Shown piece after piece: positions 1 to 9,354 of a stretch of 64,000 nucleotides of DNA. Below the pieces are notes generated by a model that was not told the DNA's origin, searched no databases, and saw only the letters and a program-made list of their open reading frames with translations. The first letter of the stretch is position 1. Each line of letters opens with the position of its first letter. The DNA is from Micropterus salmoides (lineage: Eukaryota; Chordata; Actinopteri; Centrarchiformes; Centrarchidae). A program made the translations under genes and the position numbers. Where the stretch lies: assembly GCF_014851395.1 (NCBI RefSeq), contig NW_024040152.1:21810644-21874643 (forward strand). Reading direction: 5' to 3'.

Positions 1-1456
1 CTTCCTTGTCACCTCTTTCAAACCATCCATCTTCTCTGTCTAAAATGTGCACCTGGTGGTCCGCAAACGAGTGTCCTCTGTCCTTCAGATGTAAGTAGAC
101 TGCAGAGTCTTGACCTGAGGAATTGGCCCTTCTGTGTTGAGCCATGCGTTTGTGTAGTGGTTGTTTAGTCTCCCCAATATACAGGTCTGTGCATTCCTCA
201 CTGCATTGGACCGCATACACTAGATTGCTTTTCTTGTGTTTGGGTGTGCGGTCTTTGGGGTGTACCAGCATCTGTCTTAGTGTGTTCTTGGGTTTAAAAA
301 ACACAGGGATGTTGTGTTTGTTGAAAATCCTCCTGAGTTTCTCTGATACTCCAGACATGTATGGAATCACAATGTTGTTGCATTTGACCTTCTTTTCCTC
401 CTCCCCTGTAGTTTTGTTCTTCTTGGATCTTGTGGCTGTTTTCACAAAGGTCCATTTAGGGTATCCACAGGCTGTAAGTGCCCCCTTCAGGTGGTTCTGT
501 TCCTTCTCTCTGGCTTGGGCGCTTGTTGGTATGTTTTCCGCTCTGTGGTGCAGTGTTCTCATGACCCCTAGCTTGTGCTCCAGTGGGTGGTGTGAATCGA
601 AGAGTAGGTATTGGTCTGTGTGTGTGGGTTTTCTGTAAACACCAATCTGCAGGCTCCTGTCCTCTTCAATGTGTACAGCGCAGTCCAGGAAGGCCAAACT
701 GTTGTTGTGAACATCCTCTCGTGTGAACTTGATGTTACTGTCCACAGAGTTGATGTGTTCTGTGAAGGCTTGCACTTCCTGGCTTTTAATTTTGACCCAG
801 GTGTCGTCCACATATCTGTACCAGTGGCTCGGTGCTATTCCTCTGAAGGAGTTGAGGGCTTTATTCTCCACTTCTTCCATGTAGATGTTTGCCACAATCG
901 GGGATACCGGTGAGACCATGGCACAGCCATGCTTCTGTCTGTAGAATCCACCGTTGTACTGGAAGTAGGTGGTGTTTAGACAGAGGTCGAGTAATTTGCA
1001 GATTTGGTCAGGGCTGAGTCTAGTTCTGTTGTCCAGGGTGTTGTCTTGTGTTAGCCGTTTCCTAACGGTTTCTACTGCCTCTATGGTGGGGATGCAGGTG
1101 AACAAAGAAGTCACGTCATAGGATACCATGGTTTCATCTGGATCCAGTTTTAGTCCTCGAACTTTGTTTACAAAGTCAATAGAGTTTTGGACGTGGTGAG
1201 GCGTGTTTCCCACCAATGGAGCTAAGATGGTAGAAATGTGTTTGGCAATGTTATAGGTGACCGAGTTAATGCTGCTGATAATCGGCCTGAGTGGGGCTCC
1301 TTCTTTGTGTATCTTGGGTAGTCCATAAATGCAAGGAATGGCTTCTCCAGGATACAAACTTCCCAGGAAACTCAACAAACATAACCTATTGGCCTCAGGT
1401 GAAGATACCAACGATGGTCGTTCAGTCTTGGCCACAGGTAGTCTTAACGACTGTCG
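1..1456 (-). CDS. Penelope-like element reverse transcriptase with GIY-YIG endonuclease domain, partial
   Basis: One minus-strand frame is open from the window's left edge to a stop at 1457-1459, about 485 codons, and continues beyond the window. Upstream in the protein it reads GLPKIHKEGAPLRPI, then VSYDVTSLFT, then a YRYVDD catalytic box near 797-823; these are the reverse transcriptase motifs of Penelope-like elements. Towards the left edge (about 140-245) it carries VYAVQC followed by LYIGETKQPLHKRM, the GIY-YIG nuclease signature that distinguishes this class. The protein would copy element RNA at a nick made by its own nuclease domain. No frameshift or stop was seen in the part available, so the copy may be fairly young. 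The N-terminus is missing or frameshifted: the frame opens at 1456 without a good start, whereas family members have more protein upstream. The element lies antisense to mtbp, in or upstream of its intron. Confidence 0.88.
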
Positions 1457-1640
1457 TCACAGCAACAAGGAACACTAACGAACCAGCGGTATCGATGACC
1501 CGGGATAACGACCCCACTGAGGTTAAATAGCTGAGCTTCCCTGCCAGTCAGTCAGAACTGAAGAAGTCCTTTGGATGAGGGACGAAACGTCTTCCAGTAT
1601 CTTCAACCAAGTCCAGTTGCCCTTGATTTTAACCTTCGTT
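1457..1640 (-). mobile_element. 5' flank of the Penelope-like element
   Basis: This stretch directly upstream of the reverse transcriptase frame resembles the non-coding end that accompanies Penelope-like copies in fish. It holds an imperfect palindrome (ACTGAAG around 1556, CTTCCAGT around 1591). The outer boundary of the element is not defined; 1640 is an estimate. Confidence 0.45.
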
Positions 1641-2646
1641 GGATAACTATGACCTGGATGACTGAGAATCTTCATAGACAATGCCATAAACTCCAATTTA
1701 TGGGTCAAATTTGTCCATTTGTCAATGCCAAATTTTATAAAATTGTCTGAGGCCGGGCAGTTACTTGGTATTTTTAAGCATGTCCATATCAGGCAACTAA
1801 ATCCTTATTTACACAACTTCAGGGTTCCCGTGGCCCCCTAAAAGGTATTAAAAAGAAAAAATAAAATAAAATCATGGATAATAAGGTCATAAATTGTCTT
1901 AAATTTACCGTAAATATGCTGTAATTTTGTGATGGTGCGTTTAAGGTTGGTGGGAAAATTGTCACACACTGTGGCCTACTACCATAAAACATCTTAAAAG
2001 CGTGTATTTGTTTGATTAACTTACTATTGGCCATTGAGAGAACAGGCCATTAATAGTTTTTATGGTACGTTTACGTTAGCTGCAGAGGTTGACGTCTGGC
2101 TGTGCGTCGTATTTCGTTATCGTCATTTCGTTAGTCAGGGAGATGCAAGTTTAATGAAAAGTGTTTGGAGGAAGATAAGTTTCGGAGGTGGTTACGTTCA
2201 TGTCAGGCACCATGGGGGGGGACGGCCATTGAACCACAAGTGCTAAAATGCTCCAGTGGTAAGCTGCGGCAACTTATGGGGCTCTGCTAATGCCTGCGTT
2301 AGCACGTAAATGATATTTGTTGAGGTCTTAAAAGGTCTTTTAAAAAGCATTGACATTTTGACTTTAAAAATGGTGCAAGTACCATGAACTTATATCTATC
2401 TTTTCAGACTTTAAGACTCATTTGGTTGTAAACTGATTTGGGGGCACAATTTACTTTTATGTTGGAAAGCAACCTATTTAGGTTTTAAAGAAGAGTGAGA
2501 GAATTAGTGAGTTCCTCAACTACTGGTCATTTTTTCAATCATTGCACACAGTAAGAGATGCTTCTTCTTGCTGGAATGGAATTTCCAGATGAATCAGTAG
2601 GAACAACAACTCTGACCAGCTAAGCCTTGTTGTTTTGTCATTGCAG
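1641..2646. other. Non-coding stretch upstream of the first visible mtbp exon
   Basis: No exon-like reading frame with splice signals or recognisable repeat was found here. It is probably intron of mtbp, ending in the acceptor TTGCAG at 2641-2646. Confidence 0.5.
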
Positions 2647-2740
2647 GTTTTCAGACAGTTACCAACCTGCAGCCTGACTGGCCTGAGAGGAGCGTCCTCC
2701 ACAACATGGAGAACCTGCAGAGGAGACGACAGAAGACGAG
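2647..2740 (+). CDS. mtbp: mtbp exon (first in window)
   Basis: The acceptor TTGCAG precedes it and the donor GTAAAT follows. It encodes about 31 residues including NLQPDWPERSVLHNMENLQ and enters in phase with two leading bases. It ends two bases into an Arg codon that the next exon completes. Confidence 0.82.
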
Positions 2741-5700
2741 GTAAATGAGATTTAAATAGACATATTACTTAATTTAATAAAAAGTTCTTTATATACTCTA
2801 TTTGATCTACACAGTGTACAACATTGTGTGTCTTAGATTTGGTCTGTTAGGCCCAGGCTCCAGTGACAGTCTGCTGGGACCTAAAGAAAGTCAAAAGGCC
2901 TCCTCTGCTTTATTGGATGCCAAAGAACTTCTAAAACACTTCACGTCTGATGGCCTACCTACTGCGGAGCTGCAACCACTCGCGATCAACAGAGGGTATG
3001 TTCAGTCATCTTTTCTGGCTCCATGCTGAGTGTCACCTTGACGTGAAACTTCAGATAGCACTTGTCTGGCTCTATAAATTAGGCTTTCAAAAACACAAGA
3101 ACCGACTGAAGTGGATGTACATATACTGTAACCAGGCCTTTACACGGGCACTGAGAGTGGCAGACACAAAGATGGTCATGAAACAAGACAAAGTACAGAA
3201 AAAAAGAACAGATTTATAACCTACACATACTGTAGTCAGTATGTGTATATTTTAGGGCTGGCGAAGCTTCGATGATTCGCTCTTAATTACTAGAGAAGCG
3301 TCGAAGCTCAAAAAATTACATTCGGGCAAGCTCTAGTACCTTTGTTGTTTCAGGATGGTTTGGAATGACAGACAGTCAATGAGGCCATAATGAGGATTTG
3401 ATTAAGATCCATTAGTCTGCTACACTGAGCTTACAACCTTACTAGAAAAATAGAGTTGGGTTGAAGAAAACATTATTTTCCAGCAGTGCAGTCATCAGTT
3501 AGAGCTAATAATTGTGTCAGGCCAAATTGTGTGTGTTTTTTAATTGGTTAAATTTATATTTGTGGTTTAATGAAGAGGAAGTAAAATTAATTGATTTTCT
3601 TTGACAAACTGTTGATTTGTTTCTCCTCCCTTGTGCTCACATTTCTTCTTCCCCCGCCCTGCTCTATCCCACATTCTCTCTGCGTTCAGTAATAATGTGT
3701 TTCAGTTGTCACCAGACCTTTCTCCCAGGAGAGTCAGCCAGATGCCCTTCAACAAAGCCTCAGCCTCGCATTACCACGGCATAGAGTACGTTTCTACAAA
3801 CTATACAGCGACTATTCAGCTACAGTCCAGGCATCTATGTGTTAAGATCAGTAGAAGCTCAGAAAGTAATTAGCCACATCAGCGTTCGTTACTTATTGCA
3901 GTTTTTTGTTTTGTTTGTTCATCTAGGTTCTGCCTGGACAACCAGCGGGCCTTGGACAGAGACCAGGCCTTTGTAAAACTCCAGTCCCGTCTGATTCGAT
4001 ACGAGACCCAAACCACCTGCTCCAAGGAGCCCTGTGCCCTCCCCTTCGCTCTCAGCCCCGCCCCCTCCCCTGCTGTGATGTCAGAGCCAGGAAGTGTGCC
4101 TGACGGAGAGACTCTGCAGAAAGCTGATGTAGCTCGACTCAAGCGCAAGTCGTGGGACACAGAAATTATGGGAGGTTTTCCTCGAAAGAGGTATGATGGT
4201 GTTTCGTGCTGGTCCTGGTTAGCAGTGACAAGCATATAAATGAATGGATTTGTGGATGCGTGGATCCTGGGGTTGTGGTACGAGGAATGTCTTTTCTTAA
4301 GTGTTAATAATGTTCGCCATGTTTGTGCCTTTGTGTGTTTATGTGCATGATCCAGGCTGGTAAAGTCAGAGAGCAGTGACTCCCTCTGTTCTCAGAGCAG
4401 TGGCAGCAGCGGGACACACCCTGCCATTAGGTCTCTTCGACAACAGCCAAGCAGATCCCAGTCCACCTCCTCCTCTAATAGCCCTGCTGCCTCTTCAGTA
4501 GCAAGACACACATCCTCAGGTAAAACAAGAACACTCAACCTTCAGTCGGAAGGAATAGTTGGGAAGGAACACTCACCCTAAAGTGATCTGTTGTTACAGT
4601 AGTACCTACTGTAATCCGTGTTGTTATCAGTGTATGGTGTTAATGACAGGACACTCACTGTATGTTGTAGGAACATGCACACGTGCTAGAAATTCAAAAC
4701 AAATATGCTTGAGAGTCTGCACACTATTACCCGTGACATTAAAGAAAATTATGGTGAAGCTGTTAGTAAGACGATATCAAACTACACTTCCAAAACTCTT
4801 ACTTAAGGTATCTGCAAAAAAGTTTACTGTATGAGCAAAAAGAGTACTGTCGACATAGAAGGGTACAGAATGAATGAAAAGGAACGTTTTTAAGTAAATT
4901 CTCTCCCTAAATAGTCGTAGATGTAAGTCTGGTCCTGTGCCCTTGTTGTCAGATTGACGTCCTCAATGTCCATGAATTCAACATGATGTAGTTTGTGTAG
5001 ATGGGACTGGGGGCAGGAAGTCCTGAGAAGATGCTAAGAACCCAACTGATCTGGAAAATTTAATCAAACAATTATTTATTCATTTAAATAATCATATATG
5101 ATGATAAACTGAATTTTGTTGGTGTATTTTTTAGGCCTAAAATGTTTTATGAAATATGATGATAGCATTAAGAAGCTATGAGTTAAGCTAACTGACTGTG
5201 AGCTCTTATATAAGAGAAGATTTGCAAATGATTTCTTATTTCTCTAATTTTTTAAGAATGGATTTTATTAATATTTATTTTACGAATTCCAATTATACTT
5301 CAAGCTCTTCACATTTGTCAGGGTTGTTTCTGAAAACCTGTCGAAATACTATAGACTTTACAGAGAAATGGATTCCGACTGTAACAACTCTTTACAGGAG
5401 ATCCAAAGACCACATTTGAGTTTGTTTAAATTATATTCATATTATTTTATTATTATGATTTTTCTTTCTTTTAAGTGTTGTTTTGCTCAGACATATGCTT
5501 AGAATTTGTACTTTCTTGACATTGCTACCCAGGTTTGGTGACTCTTCCCTCTGCTGACAAACCTAAGCCCCAACAGCAGAAGACGCATCATGTAGAAAGA
5601 GAGGACAAATCTGCCAAAGAGTCACGTTCCCAGAAACACAACAGGGTGGGTGTTAGTGTGTGTGATACTAATACTGCATTTCTCATCACAACAAATTAGC

Positions 5701-8561
5701 GACTCACGTCAAAATTTTAGTGTAATAAAAAATAACTTTTTACCTGCTTAGTGAAGAATCCTTAAAGGATAAAAATGGTTTATTACAGCTTTTATGTTTA
5801 TTAATTCTGTTCAAATACACTTTAAAACAGCATTAACAACTTGAAGACATTTGTCAGTCATGTAAATTGTTACAAAGTGCTTTACCGGCTACGGTAAAGA
5901 TGGCAATAGAAATGACAGGCTAGCTTGTTACCGTCAGTATTAATAATATAATAATAATAATCCTTATTTGTAGGGCACTTTTCAAAAACGTGTTACAAAG
6001 TGCTTTAACAAGTGTAAAGACAATAATACCCAAGAGACAATAATACAAAAAACAATACAAGATAAAAGCATGAAAACACTGAAAAGACTAAAATACAGAT
6101 AAATATAAAATTAGTAAAATACAATAAAATAAAAGGGATAAAATAAAGTCAAATAAGATCGGGAAAGGCTCTCCTATAAAAGTATGTTTTAAGAAGGGAC
6201 TTAAAAGAGTTCACTGACTCAGCTGACCTGGTTTCCTCGGGCAGGCTGTTCCAGAGCCTCGGGGCCCTGACAGCAAACGCTCTGTCCCCTTTAGTTTTCA
6301 GTCGAGACTCTGGAACAGACAACAGACCTCTGCCCGAGGATCTCAGGGTGCGTGCTGGTGTGTATGGGACTAAAAGGTCAGAAATATAACAAGGCGAGAG
6401 GCCATGAAGAGCTTTAAAAGTGATCAATAGAATTTTAAAGTCAATTCTAAAACATACTGGGAGCCAGTGTAATGAAGCTAAAATAGGAGTAATGTGGTCA
6501 TATTTCTTTGTTCTGGTTAAAAGCCTGGCAGCTGAGTTCTGGACAGTCTGGAGTTGATCAATAGATTTTTGGGTTAAACAGGTGAAAAGGCTGTTGCAAT
6601 AATCCAGGCGTGATGAGATCAAGGCGTGTAAAATGGTCTCGGTGTCCTTAAAAGTTAACATATATCGAATTTTAGCTATATTTCTAAGTTGATAAAAACA
6701 TGATTGAACAAGCTTTGTGGTGTGCTGCTCGAAATTTAAATTACTATCAAACCAGACAGCAAGGTTCTTTGCCACAGGCTTAATGTGATTTACTAGCGAA
6801 CCAGCAGATGGCAGTATTTGATTTGCCATCTGCTGAGACCCGATGACCAGGATTTCTGTTTTCTCGGAGTTCAGCTGGAGGAAATTATTTGACATCCATT
6901 TTTTAACTTCACAAAGGCAGTTGTTAAGTGAACTCAGCATTCCAGGGTCTGTGGATCTGACGGGCAAGTATATTTGTGTGTCATCAGCATAAATATGAAA
7001 AGAAATGCCATGTTTATGGATAATATGTCCAAGGGGAAGCAGATAAAAGGAAAACAAAATGGGTCCTAAGACCAACCCCTGAGGCACACCATATTTAACT
7101 GGACAGAACGAAGAGACATAGTTGTTTACAGACACGCAAAAGTTCCTATTTGACAGGTAGGATGAAAACCATTCTAGGGCAGTACCAGAGATCCCCACCC
7201 AGTGCCTCAGTCTGTCTAACATGATGTTGTGATCAATGGTGTCAAAAGCAGCACTAAGGTCCAGGAGTACCAGGACCGAGCACATGCCTTCATCAGCAGA
7301 TTGTATCAGTATTGATCATACTTTTAGCAAAGTTTTAGCAATGTTGCCACTGCCAAACAATATCACAGCTACTTTGGTGAGTAAAATGTTATCGTAACTG
7401 ATAGAAGCGATGGTTGGAGCCACGAAAATAAAACCCAAGTTGTAATAAACCATAGTGTTTCTGTAGTATTCACATTTTTAGCTGTGAATTTTAAAAGACA
7501 TTCTTTTACTTTTCCTATTTAAATCTAAAAATGACTGAATGTGTTATTCCCCCACTCCACCACAAATTTCACACACACAGACACAGTGACAGACAGACTC
7601 ACAAAAATCACACTCCCTCTTTCTACTACAGAAGAGAGTAGCAGCTCCAGCAAAGATAAATGTTTTGTGTGTGATCACTGAACGTGTGGGCTGCATTATA
7701 ATGTCATGGCGGAAGCACTTTAACAACTATACCATCATCAAATCTGCCAGCCTCCACAGACACACACACACTATCTGCTCCCATCTTTCACATATTTGTA
7801 CAGTGTATGCAATGACACAGAAACACATGCATGGACAAATGCACGCACACACACCTGCGCGCCATATCCTCTGTCCCACGTACGGCTCACAATCTGCACC
7901 CACGACCTTGACTTGTTCTGATTTGTGATTACTATGCAAACAGGCTTATCATCCAAACCCAAGTATAGGAAAGAACTGTTGTCCCTATTCAGAAATAATG
8001 ACAGAAATTTATTCAGGACAGATTAAGAGCTGCCTTTCTAGTCCTCATTAGACTGAATGGCACCGATTATTCCTCACAATAATTTATGGTGTTTCCTCAG
8101 AACAGTCGCTGTGACAAGATTAAAGGCAGATCTATTTATTTCAGGAATGTGTTTTCCCTGTTCACTCTAACTGGTTAGAATATTTGTATGTTTGTCCCTG
8201 CGAGCTCATGCTGTGAATGTAAAGGCGTGCAATACTGTGCAAGGACGTCCCCCAAAGTCGAGGCATTTTGACATCCCTTCCTTTAAAAAGGGAGCCAAGC
8301 TGAAGTTAGTTTCTCTGAACATGGTTAGTGTCAGGTGTTTAGGGAATAAACTAGATTTAATGTTTTCGCAATTGTGCTACTATTAAATTGTGTCTTTCTG
8401 TCTTTCGTGTCCTCAGATGCTGCTTGACGTAGTAGCTAAAACCCTCAAACACCACGGGATCACTGCCGAGCACGAGTGCTTTGCAGCCTGCAGCAAGAGA
8501 CTGTTTGATATCTCAAAATTTTATCTCAAGGTTCGACACACACACACACACACACATACAC

Positions 8562-8604
<43 letters not shown>

Positions 8605-9323
8605 CACTGCTGTCATCTCTCTTTGACAGTTTCTTTATTTGTGTGTTTCCAGGCATCCAGGACTTGTATGGCAATTTTGACCATATGTTGTGTTTTGTTA
8701 TAGATCCCTGAAAAAATTTAGAACAAGAACAGGAACATTCGTAATTTTTGCTTATGCCCACATTTTCATCTACTGTCATTTGTGCCTCCTTGTAAATTGT
8801 AATCAGGTGTTTTTGTTTGATATAATATAAACAATAAGGCAAAACTGCCCAACTTGCCAGCAGTGGTGGCATTCGGATCCTTTACTTAAGTAAAAGTAGC
8901 AGTACAACAATGTAAAAGTATTTAGTTACAAGTCAAAAGCTTCACTTAAGTAAAAGTATTATTAACAAAACATACTCAACATATCAAAAGTTAAGTACTC
9001 GTTATGCAGAATGACCCCTTTCAGAGAGTTATTGTACACTATATTGTCTATATTATGTAATTTGATTATTATTACTGATGCATTAGCATGTGTTTTGATG
9101 TTTTATGCTAATTGTATCTACTTCATACTGTTGGGTAGTGTATGAGCTATATATATATATTTTGAGTGTTTAATTTAATCTGGATATTTTCTTTTGCTAA
9201 TTCTTTGTTTTCAAAGATTTGGGCAGCACTGCAGGCACCGCAGGTTTATATAGGACCAGCATACACTGTTGAATTCAAGTGTTTGATTTGGATTATTCAC
9301 AAGTAACCACTACAGGTAGTTTA

Positions 9324-9354
<31 letters not shown>

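Noticed and set aside
144..913. Plus-strand open frames of 164 and 100 codons
   Set aside because: They are shadows of the minus-strand Penelope-like reverse transcriptase, which has the recognisable motifs.
1556..1600. Hammerhead-ribozyme-like core (GGATGAGGGACGAAACGTC) beside the Penelope-like element
   Set aside because: Penelope-like elements can carry hammerhead motifs, but here the CUGA part of the core is not matched and the motif lies on the strand opposite the coding frame. A covariance-model search would decide.
7544..7962. Cys-rich frames on both strands
   Set aside because: They are produced by CACA/TGTG-rich sequence in an mtbp intron.
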